Positions 18,495 to 26,937 of a DNA stretch of 35,251 nt are shown here, piece after piece. The stretch comes from DATKZH01 sp964475955 (GTDB lineage: Bacteria; Planctomycetota; Planctomycetia; Pirellulales; Thermoguttaceae): NCBI GenBank assembly GCA_964475955.1, contig CAYYZY010000071.1:1-35251 (forward strand), written 5' to 3'. Within the stretch, counting starts at the first letter, position 1, and every line of letters starts with the position of its first letter. The notes beneath the pieces were generated by a model. It was given only the letters and a program-made list of their open reading frames with translations. It was not told the DNA's origin and did not search any database. A program made the position numbers and the translations under genes.

Positions 18495-18764
18495 ATGTTT
18501 GCCTCGCTCCTCAACCTGGTCGATCGTCTCGCGCGCGGGCGCTGGTTCTGGCTGGCGGTGCTGGTGGTATGCCTGGGCCAGTCGGGTTGCAGCAATCTGA
18601 ACCTGCGGGGCGAAGGCTTCGCCGAGGACGACTTGTCGAACCTCGCTCGCCAGGCCCGCCGGGCCGACGACGTCGGCCACTCCGACGCCTTCAGCAACAA
18701 GGCCCGCCAGATCGACGCCAATCTGGGTGGCTCCCGACCGGGCTACACCTCCACGCTCCGCTAA
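18495..18764 (+). CDS. Small predicted lipoprotein
   Basis: 89 residues starting MFASLLNLVDRLARGRWFW. A membrane segment (WFWLAVLVVCLG, about residues 17-28) is followed by GQSGC, which resembles a lipobox with the lipidated cysteine near residue 32. The remainder, including GEGFAEDDLSNLARQARRAD and FSNKARQIDANLG, is polar and helical. It resembles a small protein family I recall from planctomycetes, where the FSNKARQIE stretch is conserved; no function is known to me. It stands alone on the plus strand and converges on the large secreted protein. I see no strong ribosome-binding site. Confidence 0.65.
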   Translation: MFASLLNLVDRLARGRWFWLAVLVVCLGQSGCSNLNLRGEGFAEDDLSNLARQARRADDVGHSDAFSNKARQIDANLGGSRPGYTSTLR

Positions 18765-18798
18765 ACGGCCGCCTCTGCGGCCCGTTCGCCCAGCCCGG

Positions 18799-18881
18799 AA
18801 AATGGGGTCGGGTCTCATTTTGTTGCCGCGCGTGGGAAGTGCCAGGTCGTCTCCGGACAAAATGAGACCCGACCCCATTTT
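18799..18881. repeat. Perfect 25-bp inverted repeat between convergent genes
   Basis: Arms 18799-18823 (starting AAAATGGGGTCGGG, ending CATTTTGT) and 18857-18881 are exact reverse complements around a 33-nt loop. It lies between the ends of the plus-strand lipoprotein gene and the minus-strand 1095-residue gene. It could end transcription from both sides, or be a MITE/REP-type insertion of the kind moved by Y1 transposases. Confidence 0.85.
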
Positions 18882-18891
18882 CGCCGATCCC

Positions 18892-21800
18892 TCACTCATA
18901 GACGAACCGGGCGGTGGCGGTGCAGTCGCGGTCGACGCGGAGGCGGACCCAGTGGGCGGTGAAGCCGGGCGGGAAAGGGTGGTGGAGCGTCTCGCCGGGC
19001 GGCACGGGGAGGGTTGCATGCGGCTGCCAGTGCCGGCGCTGGACCGTGGGGTCAATCTCAAGGGTGAACTGCACCGGCTCGGGCGCGTCGTGGCTCAGTT
19101 CCACGCGCTTCTTCTCGAAATCGGCCATCAGGTAGGGGGCGGAAGGCTCGCCGGCGCGGACGGCCGTCTCGCGCCACGGCCCGCCCGTGCCGGCCGGCTT
19201 GCCGAGCTGCCAGAGGTCGTCGGTCATGCCGAACCAGAGGCCGCAGTCGGGCCCGGAGCGCACGTAGTTGGCGTCGCACGCGGCGTCGGCGTCGGCCCCG
19301 GCCAGCACGAGCAGGCCCCGCCACGAGCAGAAGTCGGAGATCGCGCGGCGGTGGGCCGTGATGGGGCGGATGCTCCAGGCGTACGTCAGCCCGGAAACCT
19401 CGTACATCAGGCCCCCGAGGTCCATCAGCATCCGCTCGGTGACCACTTCGCGGACCCGCGGCCGCCCGCCGCCGCATAGGCCGCCGGGCGCGCGGTCGAC
19501 CCCGGGCGCGGCCTTGGGGAGCCGGCAGGTGGTCCACCGCCCGTCGCGGGCGCGGAGCTTCACCAGGGCCGACGCCCGATCCCAGCCCGCAGCTAGCACG
19601 GCCTCGCTCATCGAGCCGAGGTTGCTGATCTCGGCGAAGGCGGCGCGGTCGACGAGGGTCCAGCGATTGCCGTCCCACTCGGCGAGGCAGCCGCCTCGCC
19701 CGTCCGCCGCGCTGGCGCCCACCAGGAGCGTCGCCCCGGCCACGTGCCCCGCGTTGAACTGGAGCTTCTCGTCTTCCAGGCCCAACGCCTTGGGAATATC
19801 GACCCGGAAGGCGACCTCCAGCGTTCCGAGATCGCCTTCGAGCAGGCGCCCGTCGGCGGTGAGGAAATAGATGGCCCTCTCCGGCTCCCCTTCGCGCCGC
19901 GGGCAGCGGATCGACGCGACCACGTGCTCGTCGGCCAGCCCGGCGAAGGTCTGCACCGAGCCGTCTTCGGCGACCAGGTGCGGGCCGATGCTCGGGCGCC
20001 CGGCGATCATCTTCCGGTTGGCGAACACGCCGGGGAGCGACTCCGAGCGGCGGCGAAACGTCATGTCCTCGTCGATCTCGTACAAGGCCGCGCCGGCGGC
20101 CTTCCCCTGCTCGTCGCGAACGTGGGAGACGAACCAGAGGCGGTCGGCGAACGGGAGCAGGGCGCCGTGGCTCCGCGGCTTCGCCTCGTCGACGGGCGAA
20201 AGCGCGGCGAACTTCCGTGCGGCCGGGTCGGCCTCGCCGGCCTCATCGCCGAAGTGCGAGCCGAAGACGAACTGGGCCGTGGCCGCGCAGTCGCGGTCGG
20301 CCACGAGACGCATCCACGTGCCGGGCAGGTCGTCGGGCAGGACGTGCCGAGCGTAACCTCCCGGCCCGAGCGAGATCGTCTCGTACTCGGCCCAGTGGCC
20401 GGTGCCGTCGCGGTCGACCTCCAGCGTGAAGGCCGCCTCGCCTGCGGAGACGGGAACCTCCTGCCGTCCCACGGCGCCGCCGAGCGTCTCGGGCAGGCCG
20501 CTGATGGCCAGTGCGTCGCCACCCGGCGCGACCGCCCGCACGAAGCCCAGGTGCGGCACGCCGTAGTGGTTCAAGTCGTTGTGGCCGTTGTGTCCGGGGA
20601 TCTCGACCGTGCCCTTGGGAAAGGTTTGCCGGTAAATCGTGTCGGTGTAGAGCCCCGTGTGCTGCCAGACGACCTGCATGGAGGTCTCCTCCCACGCCTC
20701 CGGCAGCTCGGGCCGGCCCCGGTCGTGAACGGCCAGGTAGACCTCGACGGCCTGGTTCACCTCGAACGAATAGCCGGGGGCCGGTTTTTCCATCGAGCCG
20801 CGCTCGACGGTCACGTAGTCGAGCCCGGCCAGCGCGTTCGGGAGTTCGACGACGGCGAAGCGCCCGGTGCAGCGTGGCATCTGCGGGGGAGAGGCCCCTT
20901 CGAAGAGGTGGAGCGTCCGGTTCGCGAAGCCGCCGATGAGGAACGGGGCGGAGGGCACGCCCGCGGCCACCTCGTCCCGGTGCCATGGGCCGCCCCAACC
21001 GGATGGTTTGCCCCACCGCCGGATTTCGTCGATCGAGCCGAACCAGAGGTTCGACTGCGGCTGCCCCCCGGTGCGGTGGCGGTGCCCCAGGGACGAAAGC
21101 TCGTTGCCGGCCAGCACCAGCTTGCCCTGCCAGGGGCAGAAGTCGGGCGTCATGCGCAGGTGGCAGGCCAGCGGCTCCGGGCCGCCGGAGCGGCCGGGCG
21201 CGAAATCGGGCGGCAGGGTGTAGAACAGCCCGTGCATGTCGAGCATCAGGCGCCCGGGGGCGACTTGGCGGACGCGCGGCCACTCGGTGCACCAGGCGTG
21301 GTCGTACGACTGGCTGCCCTTGGGCAGGCGGTAGGTGGACCAGGCGCCGTCGTGCAGCACGGCCAGGAGGACCGACGCGCGGTCCCAGCCGACGGCCCAG
21401 AGGGTGGCGTCGTCCGACGGCGCGCCGAGGACGCCGCCGGCCGTGGTCACGTCGCAGAACGCGGTGCGGTGGACGATCCGCCAGGTCGTCCCGTCCCATT
21501 CGGCCAGGCGCCCCCCGCCGGAGCCCTCGCGCTGGTCGCCGCCATGGTAGGTGTTGTTGGCCACGACGACCCGGCCCTGGGCCGTGTACCCCCCTTTGAA
21601 ATGGGCCTTGCCCTCGATGCCGAGTTCCTCGCGGCTCAGGTCGAACAGGCGCCGCGAGGCGAGCGTGTGCACGTCGACCTCGTAAAAACCCCCCTCCATC
21701 GCCTGCACGTAGACCTTGCCGGCCGGGTCGTCCAGGTGGCGCATCACGGCGGTGACGCGTTCCCGGGTGAGGCCCTCGATCACGCGCACGTTGCCTTCGG

Positions 21801-22179
21801 CGTCGATCGCGTAGGGCCCGACGATCAGTTGGTTCGACTCGCGGTGGATCATGCGCCCGGCGTGCGTGCCGACCACGCTTTCCGGCCGCTTGCGGACGGC
21901 CAGATCGGGCGCGATCTCGTAGAGCCCCACGCCCCCGCCGCTCTTGTGCGACACGTAGCTGACGTACCAGAGCCGATCGGCCCAGGGCACCACGGCCCCG
22001 ATGCCGCACTCCGAGTACGAGTCGGCCACGGCGGCCAGGTGGGGGTACACGCCGCTGAAACAGGGCCAGTCGGCGCGGGGCGCCGCGGGCCCTTCCGCGG
22101 GGCGCTCTGCCGCGACGGCCCACGGGCCGAGGAGGAACAGGGCGCAGGCGAGGGGCGTTGTGAGCGTTGCGGTCTTCAT
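18892..22179 (-). CDS. Large secreted protein with internally duplicated propeller-like module
   Basis: 1095 residues. The signal peptide is MKTATLTTPLACALFLLGPWAVAA. I do not recognise a named family. The protein consists of two related halves, about 45-650 and 655-1095. VVPWADRLWYVSYV matches LLPFADRLWFVSHV, GVGLYEIAPDLAVRKRPESV matches GAALYEIDEDMTFRRRSESL, and RLAEWDGTTWRIVHRTAF matches CLAEWDGNRWTLVDRAAF. Each half ends in a beta-sandwich-like segment (TWMRLVADRDCAATAQFVF and HWVRLRVDRDCTATARFVY). The repeated W, Y and G spacing suggests a beta-propeller fold. It is the next minus-strand gene upstream of the GH38-like gene but about 1.3 kb away, so a shared role in carbohydrate handling is only a guess. 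Confidence 0.75.
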   Translation of the reverse strand: MKTATLTTPLACALFLLGPWAVAAERPAEGPAAPRADWPCFSGVYPHLAAVADSYSECGIGAVVPWADRLWYVSYVSHKSGGGVGLYEIAPDLAVRKRPESVVGTHAGRMIHRESNQLIVGPYAIDAEGNVRVIEGLTRERVTAVMRHLDDPAGKVYVQAMEGGFYEVDVHTLASRRLFDLSREELGIEGKAHFKGGYTAQGRVVVANNTYHGGDQREGSGGGRLAEWDGTTWRIVHRTAFCDVTTAGGVLGAPSDDATLWAVGWDRASVLLAVLHDGAWSTYRLPKGSQSYDHAWCTEWPRVRQVAPGRLMLDMHGLFYTLPPDFAPGRSGGPEPLACHLRMTPDFCPWQGKLVLAGNELSSLGHRHRTGGQPQSNLWFGSIDEIRRWGKPSGWGGPWHRDEVAAGVPSAPFLIGGFANRTLHLFEGASPPQMPRCTGRFAVVELPNALAGLDYVTVERGSMEKPAPGYSFEVNQAVEVYLAVHDRGRPELPEAWEETSMQVVWQHTGLYTDTIYRQTFPKGTVEIPGHNGHNDLNHYGVPHLGFVRAVAPGGDALAISGLPETLGGAVGRQEVPVSAGEAAFTLEVDRDGTGHWAEYETISLGPGGYARHVLPDDLPGTWMRLVADRDCAATAQFVFGSHFGDEAGEADPAARKFAALSPVDEAKPRSHGALLPFADRLWFVSHVRDEQGKAAGAALYEIDEDMTFRRRSESLPGVFANRKMIAGRPSIGPHLVAEDGSVQTFAGLADEHVVASIRCPRREGEPERAIYFLTADGRLLEGDLGTLEVAFRVDIPKALGLEDEKLQFNAGHVAGATLLVGASAADGRGGCLAEWDGNRWTLVDRAAFAEISNLGSMSEAVLAAGWDRASALVKLRARDGRWTTCRLPKAAPGVDRAPGGLCGGGRPRVREVVTERMLMDLGGLMYEVSGLTYAWSIRPITAHRRAISDFCSWRGLLVLAGADADAACDANYVRSGPDCGLWFGMTDDLWQLGKPAGTGGPWRETAVRAGEPSAPYLMADFEKKRVELSHDAPEPVQFTLEIDPTVQRRHWQPHATLPVPPGETLHHPFPPGFTAHWVRLRVDRDCTATARFVYE

Positions 22180-22369
22180 GGCGGGCTATCTCCGAATCTT
22201 GGAAAGATCGTGAACGTCCATGATGATCGCCCCAACCTCCGGCGGCAACCCGCGGACCGCCTCCGGGGGGACGGCAAACGGCGACCGATTGCACCTCCGC
22301 ACCGCGTCGATCCCGGTAGCTTGGCCGGGCTGAGTGGCGTGGAGTCAATATGGGCGTCGCCATGGTCGC

Positions 22370-22408
22370 TTTTCGCTCCGCGAAAAGACGCTCGTTCGCG
22401 GAGCGAAC
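22370..22408. repeat. Paired hairpins in the divergent promoter region
   Basis: TTTTCGCTCCGCGAAAA (22370-22386) and GTTCGCGGAGCGAAC (22394-22408) are each palindromic and can also pair with each other. They lie between the divergent 1095-residue gene and the double-kinase gene, just before the latter, so they could affect its expression. Confidence 0.65.
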
Positions 22409-22447
22409 AACGACATTTTGGGCTTGTCGCACCGGGGCGGCCATGGT

Positions 22448-24193
22448 ATGGATTCGCGTCCGCCCATGAACCACGCCCCCCCCAAGCAGCCGCCCGTCCA
22501 ACGCCAAGGCCAGGTCGCCTGGCAGGCGCTCCCCGCGTGGGAGGAGGTTCTGTTTGGCCCAAAAGGGTTGCTTCTGGAGGACTGGTCGGCCGCGGGGGCC
22601 CTTCGGGTGGTGAAGCACGGGGCCCACCGCACGGTCTACGAGGTCTCGGCGGCGGGGCGCCGGTTCTACGTCAAGCGGTACCGGCGGGCCCGATGGGGCG
22701 AGGCGGTCGTGCACCTCGTGCGTCCCAGCGCCGCCCGCCGCGAGTGCCGCAAGGCGGCCGAGGTCGCCCGACGCGGCATCGCCACCGTCAGGCCGGTCGC
22801 CTGGTCGGAGCAGACGCGGGGTCGGGTCGTGCGCGACAACTACCTCGTCACCGAGGCGATCGAGCCGGCCTGCTCCCTGGACCAGTACCTCCGCACGGAG
22901 TTGCCGAAGCTGCCGCGCGGGGTGCGCGCAAGCGTTCGGCGCCGGCTCCTCGTCGGCGTGGCCCGGTTCGTGGCCGCGATCCACGAGGCGGGCATCCATC
23001 ACGACGACTTCCACGTAGGCAACCTGCTCGTGCGGCGCGACACTTCGCCGGCCGCCGCCTTCGCCGACGAACGCCCGGCGGAACTCTACCTGATCGACGT
23101 GCCGGGCGTGCGCTTCTCTCGGCCCTTGAGCTGGCGCGCGAGCCGGGCAAGCCTGATCATGTTCGGCGCCGGCGTGTGGCAGCGGACCACGCGAACCGAC
23201 CGGCTGCGCTTCTGGCGCACCTACCGCGCCGGGCGCCCGCGGTTGAAGGCGCCCGACGAACGGGCCGCGCTCCAACAGCTCGCCTTGGGCACAGGGCAGT
23301 ACGGGCGGCGGGTGGCCCGGCGTCGTGACAAGCGGGCGCTGCGCAGCAATCGCGACTACGCGGCGCGGGCCGACGCGCGCGGCGCGGCCCACGGCGTCGC
23401 CGATCTCGACCGGGCGGAGCTGGAGCGTTTGCTCGAATCGCCCCGAGAACGCTTCGAGCGGAACCTGCACCGGCCCGTGAAGCTGGGCCACAGCAAGCGG
23501 ATCGTCGAGGCCGAGTTGGCGCTGGCCTCCGGCCCGGTGCACGTGGCCTACGCGCAGTACCGCGATCGCAACGCCTGGAAGGCCCTTTTGGGGCGGTTCC
23601 GGCGCGGCCGGGCGCTGCGCGGATGGACGATGGGCCACGGCCTGCGCATGCGCGCGATCGCCTCGCCGCGCCCGATCGCCGTGTGCCGGGTGCGTCGTCC
23701 GGGCGGCCGCGCCGAGAGCTACCTGGCGACCGAGTGGATCGAGCGATCGGAGAACCTCCACCTCTACGGCTGGCGGCTCGGCCGGTTGGCACCGAGCGAG
23801 CGCCTTCGCCGGGCCGCCCGGTGTGCCGAGAGCGTGGGGCGGCTCGTCGGCCGCATGCACGCCTGGCAGCTCTCGCACGGCGATCTCAAGGCGAGCAACC
23901 TGCTGGTGGCGGAGCGCGACGGCCTGCCCGAGACGTACGTCATCGACGCGGAGGACGTGCGCGTCGCCCGGCGGCTCACCCGTCGCGCCCGGGTTGGCGA
24001 CCTGGCCCGGCTGGCGGCCGGCCTGGAGGCCCACCCCTGGGTCACGCGTTCCATCCTGTGCCGTTTCCTTCAGGCGTACGTGCGCGAGCACGGCCCGGGC
24101 ACGGTCGCGTGGAAGCCGCTGTGGCGCGCGGTCCGGCGCGCGGCGCGGCGCAAGTCGAAGCGCAAGCGCCGCCGCGGCCATCGGGTGTTGTGA
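22448..24193 (+). CDS. Tandem lipopolysaccharide-kinase-like protein (two kinase domains)
   Basis: About 581 residues from ATG 22448; ATG 22466 is also possible, and an upstream frame starting at 22334 would read through a repeat. Domain 1 has a lysine strand (RRFYVKRYRRARWG), an acidic helix (ECRKAAEVARRGI), the catalytic loop IHHDDFHVGNLLV and a metal site in YLIDVPGV. Domain 2 has ATEWIERSENL, the catalytic loop LSHGDLKASNLLV and YVIDAEDV. Both resemble the Kdo/WaaP lipopolysaccharide kinase branch of the protein-kinase fold. The C-terminus is a highly basic tail (KSKRKRRRGHR), suited to binding membrane lipid. WaaP-type enzymes phosphorylate lipid A-core sugars; here the acceptor is unknown. 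The loop of domain 1 (HDDFH in place of HGDLH) is slightly altered. Confidence 0.8.
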   Translation: MDSRPPMNHAPPKQPPVQRQGQVAWQALPAWEEVLFGPKGLLLEDWSAAGALRVVKHGAHRTVYEVSAAGRRFYVKRYRRARWGEAVVHLVRPSAARRECRKAAEVARRGIATVRPVAWSEQTRGRVVRDNYLVTEAIEPACSLDQYLRTELPKLPRGVRASVRRRLLVGVARFVAAIHEAGIHHDDFHVGNLLVRRDTSPAAAFADERPAELYLIDVPGVRFSRPLSWRASRASLIMFGAGVWQRTTRTDRLRFWRTYRAGRPRLKAPDERAALQQLALGTGQYGRRVARRRDKRALRSNRDYAARADARGAAHGVADLDRAELERLLESPRERFERNLHRPVKLGHSKRIVEAELALASGPVHVAYAQYRDRNAWKALLGRFRRGRALRGWTMGHGLRMRAIASPRPIAVCRVRRPGGRAESYLATEWIERSENLHLYGWRLGRLAPSERLRRAARCAESVGRLVGRMHAWQLSHGDLKASNLLVAERDGLPETYVIDAEDVRVARRLTRRARVGDLARLAAGLEAHPWVTRSILCRFLQAYVREHGPGTVAWKPLWRAVRRAARRKSKRKRRRGHRVL

Positions 24194-24270
24194 GGTCGCC
24201 GCTTCAGGCGAGGGGCTTGGGGTGATTGTACCCTTCCGCCGTCGGATGCGCACACACGGCGCGCCTGTCT

Positions 24271-24294
24271 GTAGGACGGAATGTCATTCCGTGG
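24271..24294. repeat. Palindromic repeat ACGGAATG-T-CATTCCGT
   Basis: A perfect 17-nt palindrome (24276-24292) inside GTAGGACGG...GTGG, lying between the ends of the convergent kinase and sulfotransferase genes. It supplies the last codons and the stop of the sulfotransferase. Confidence 0.65.
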
Positions 24295-24814
24295 CGTTGT
24301 ATCGCGTGTCCCACGTGCGAAGGCTGCGCGCGAAGTCACCCCGGGCGCCCAGAAAGTCCCAGCAGGCCCGCCACTGGGCCCGGACGTGCTCCAGTTCGAG
24401 CGTAAACGCGTCGGGGAGCAGCGTCTCGCAGAGGCTCCGGACCGTATCGTAAACGGCGTAGCTGACGGCCGTTTCGTCGGGCGCGACGTTGAGGAACCAG
24501 AACTTGGCGAAGGCGCGCATGTCGGATCGGCGGCGGAGCGAGCGCGCGCAGGCGTCGCGGTCGGTCCGCACCAGGTGGACCCACTTGGCCTCGGGGTAAC
24601 GGCGCCGGAGGATGGGGATCGCGATCGCCAACTGCGGGGAGACCTCGATGTGGTCGTCGGGGTACTCCCAGTTCGCCACGTCGCCGCGGAGCCCTTTGGG
24701 AGTGGGCTTGTTCGTGTGCGTTTCGTGGCCGCAGGTGTAGTTGGTCGCGTGGGCGCATGCCCTGGAAAACGTCACCGACCCACATCGGCCGGTGCCCGTG
24801 ACGAAGACGCGCAT
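24284..24814 (-). CDS. Small sulfotransferase-family protein
   Basis: 176 residues. MRVFVTGTGRCGSVTFSRAC is the 5'-phosphosulfate-binding loop of PAPS-dependent sulfotransferases. WVHLVRTDRDACARSL is the 3'-phosphate-binding segment with its arginine and downstream serine. The protein is shorter than typical members (250-300 residues) but both cofactor motifs are kept, and the tail RTWDTRYNATE comes partly from an intergenic palindrome. It begins 12 nt after the glycosyltransferase-2 gene, so the two are probably co-transcribed. A role in sulfating a glycan made by the adjoining glycosyltransferases is an inference from position. Phage and prophage regions in aquatic bacteria also carry such genes. 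Confidence 0.8.
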   Translation of the reverse strand: MRVFVTGTGRCGSVTFSRACAHATNYTCGHETHTNKPTPKGLRGDVANWEYPDDHIEVSPQLAIAIPILRRRYPEAKWVHLVRTDRDACARSLRRRSDMRAFAKFWFLNVAPDETAVSYAVYDTVRSLCETLLPDAFTLELEHVRAQWRACWDFLGARGDFARSLRTWDTRYNATE

Positions 24815-24826
24815 CGCACGGCTCCT

Positions 24827-25588
24827 TTAGAATCTGCGAGGGCGCACGCCCGGCACGAGGTCGGGGTGCTCGAGGTCGAAGAACGTGGGCGGCGCGGCCT
24901 CGAGGGCCGCGCGACGGTGGGGGATCGCCTTCATGTGCCGGTATCCTTCGCGGCCTGCCCAGGAGAGCTTGGGGGCTTCGCCGGGGACGGACCACGGTCC
25001 CTCGCCCCACGAGCAGACCAGAAACGGGGCGAAGCCCAACCGGCACGGATCGGCCTCGACTGTGCCGGCCCGTTCGAGCCGCCGCATGAGGTGCTGGTCT
25101 TCGCCGCTGTTGATCTTGGGCGGGTAGCCGCCGACCCGCTCGAAGGCGCGACGGCGGAAGGCCCAGGCGGCGTGGAACAGCTTGCGCGCCGGGTCGCCGG
25201 CCCAGGTTCGGTGCTGGAAGAGCCGGCCGGATCCGTCGGCCGCGGCGTGGAGCACGAGCCCGGCCCGCGACCACCCGGCCCGGCCAAGCGCGGCCGCCGA
25301 GGCGCGGAGCGCCCAAGGCAGGTAGCAGTCGTCGTCGTCCCAGACGGCGATCGCTTTGGCCTGGGAGGAGACGAGCCGGGCGGCGGCGTTTCGCTTGGCG
25401 CCGAGCGTCGGGTACCGTGCCGCGACGGAGACCAGTCGCCACCGGTCGCCCTGCTGGTCGGCGTACTGCCCGGCGTCGTCGAGAATGACCAACTCGCGGT
25501 CTTCGTAATCCTGGGCCAGGAAGCATGCGAGCATCCGACCCAACTGGACCGGCCGCTTGTACGTGACGGTTACGGCGGCGATTCGCAC
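24827..25588 (-). CDS. Family 2 glycosyltransferase
   Basis: GT-A fold glycosyltransferase. The fold begins at VRIAAVTVTYKRPVQLGRML, so I favour the GTG start at 25588 (253 residues). An ATG at 25636 would add 16 residues translated from a dispersed repeat. ELVILDDAGQY and KAIAVWDDDDCYLPWAL carry the nucleotide-sugar and metal-binding acidic residues. The acceptor part has FRRRAFERVGGYPPKINSGEDQHLMRRL, with the ED pair that usually holds the catalytic base. No membrane segments are seen, so it is cytoplasmic. It is the middle of three minus-strand genes (GT4, GT2, sulfotransferase) following the phage structural genes, which suggests a glycan-modifying set. Confidence 0.9.
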   Translation of the reverse strand: MRIAAVTVTYKRPVQLGRMLACFLAQDYEDRELVILDDAGQYADQQGDRWRLVSVAARYPTLGAKRNAAARLVSSQAKAIAVWDDDDCYLPWALRASAAALGRAGWSRAGLVLHAAADGSGRLFQHRTWAGDPARKLFHAAWAFRRRAFERVGGYPPKINSGEDQHLMRRLERAGTVEADPCRLGFAPFLVCSWGEGPWSVPGEAPKLSWAGREGYRHMKAIPHRRAALEAAPPTFFDLEHPDLVPGVRPRRF

Positions 25589-25620
25589 GGTTCGGATTTC
25601 GGAGGCGGATGGGGAAAGGG

Positions 25621-25818
25621 AACCACGGATGAACACGGATGAGGGATGAGGGATGAAGGATGAGGGATGAATGAGGGAACGACGCCGAGGAGCGGTGATT
25701 TGCGTGGGGCAGGTGCTCTATCACTCACGGGACGACTTCGAGCGAGTCTTGAGCCTCGCGCGGCGCCCCGTTGCTGCCTTTTCTCTCTATCTGCGTGCAT
25801 CCGTGTTCATCTGTGGTT
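25621..25818. repeat. Inverted pair of the CCACGGATGAACACGGATG repeat, with GGATGAG tandem
   Basis: AACCACGGATGAACACGGAT at 25621-25640 and its reverse complement (one mismatch) at 25799-25818 flank a gene-free stretch. Next to the left copy, 25641-25677 is a run of GGGATGAGGGATGAAGGATG units. The repeat is widely dispersed in bacterial genomes and often gives spurious peptides such as ICVHPCSSVV. Nothing else is recognisable between the two glycosyltransferase genes. Confidence 0.75.
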
Positions 25819-25860
25819 CCCCGTCCAGGCCCGGCTTCGCTTCTTGTCTTGGACCGGCAT

Positions 25861-26937
25861 TCACGACCGGAGTCCCTCCAGGAGCTTCCGCCAGGCGGAC
25901 CAGATCGCCTCCGGGTCGGCCAGTTCTTCTTCGAGCGTTTGCCGGGCGTGGCGGGCGACGTCGAGCCGGAGGTCTTCATCCCGGGCGAGCCGGGCGACGT
26001 AGGAGGCCAACTCGTCGTCGCCGTCGGCCAGGTAGCCGGTTCGGCCGTGGCGGATCATCTCGCGCCATCCCCAGCGGTTCGGGGCCACCACGGGCACGCC
26101 GCAGGCCATGGCCTCGAGCCCGGAGCGGGGCCAGTTCTCGGCCTCGCCCCCGTTGACCTGGAGCATGCAGTGCAGGCTGCCGAGGAATTGCTGCGGCGTC
26201 TCGGCGCCCGCCGGCAGGCACTCGGCCCACGGCGGCGGCGGGCCGACCTTCTGCTCCACGCGGCGGCTCCATCCCATCACGCGCGCCTCGATCGGATGGG
26301 GAATACTCCGGTAGACCGCCCAGGTGTTCTTTGCGTACTTGTCGGGGGCGGCGCGGCTGAGGCGTCCGACGACCAGCGGCGTGCCGGGCTCGTGCCGCCT
26401 GGGGCGGAAGGGGAACTCGTCGCACGAGAACGCGCCGCGGATCAGGTGGCACTCGTCGGGCCGAACCCCGAACTTGGCCAACTGCGGCTGGAGTTGCGAC
26501 CGCTGGTAGTCGCTCTGAAAGACGTACCGGTCGAACGGTCCCCGGCGGCGATAGTGTTTCCGCTCCTCGCTGAACAGCCACGTCATGCAGCCCACCCAGA
26601 TCACCCGGCAGCCCAGGTCGCGGAAGCGGTCGGCGTGGCGGAGGAACCGCGAGTTGCAGAACGAGACGACCAGCCCGCCCGCCAGCCCGGCGACCTCGGC
26701 CAGCCGGCGCGGGCTCGACCGGACGGTACGGCAGCCGATCCGCCCGAGCCGGTCCGGCCACGGTTCGGCCGGCTTCCACGTGGGGATGAGCGTCACCTCG
26801 AGGCCGAACCGCCGCCACAAGCGGACCGTGTGCCAGCACTCCGTGTTGGCCCCGCCCACCGCGCCGGGATAGCCGACGACGAAGACGTGGGCAACGCGGA
26901 ATGATGAAGGAGGAATGATGAATGGTGTGTTCTGCAT
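25861..26937 (-). CDS. Family 4-type glycosyltransferase with repeat-encoded N-terminus
   Basis: GT-B fold glycosyltransferase of about 358 residues. The Rossmann start VAHVFVVGYPGAVGGANTECWH is clear, but the codon before AHV is GTT, so the start must lie upstream in the (GAATGATG)n repeat, at ATG 26937 or 26976. The C-terminal donor domain has PLVVGRLSRAAPDKYAKN and GGEAENWPRSGLEAMACGVPVVAPNRWGW, the E-x7-E type signature that binds the nucleotide sugar. It resembles mannosyl- or glucosyltransferases acting on surface glycans; donor and acceptor are unknown. It is the first of three glycan genes after the phage tail region. No strong ribosome-binding site is visible at either start. Confidence 0.88.
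   Translation of the reverse strand: MQNTPFIIPPSSFRVAHVFVVGYPGAVGGANTECWHTVRLWRRFGLEVTLIPTWKPAEPWPDRLGRIGCRTVRSSPRRLAEVAGLAGGLVVSFCNSRFLRHADRFRDLGCRVIWVGCMTWLFSEERKHYRRRGPFDRYVFQSDYQRSQLQPQLAKFGVRPDECHLIRGAFSCDEFPFRPRRHEPGTPLVVGRLSRAAPDKYAKNTWAVYRSIPHPIEARVMGWSRRVEQKVGPPPPWAECLPAGAETPQQFLGSLHCMLQVNGGEAENWPRSGLEAMACGVPVVAPNRWGWREMIRHGRTGYLADGDDELASYVARLARDEDLRLDVARHARQTLEEELADPEAIWSAWRKLLEGLRS

Noticed and set aside
18279..19061. A minus-strand frame across the lipoprotein gene containing NKMRPDPIF
   Set aside because: The recognisable peptides come from the inverted repeat at 18799-18881, and the rest is antisense to the lipoprotein gene.
19744..24253. Long open frames antisense to the 1095-residue gene and the kinase gene
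   Set aside because: They have Arg/Gly/Pro-rich low-complexity composition and no motif, unlike the genes on the other strand.
25771..26904. A plus-strand frame starting with MLPFLSICVHPCSSVV
   Set aside because: Its start is the translation of a dispersed repeat and the rest is antisense to the GT4 gene.
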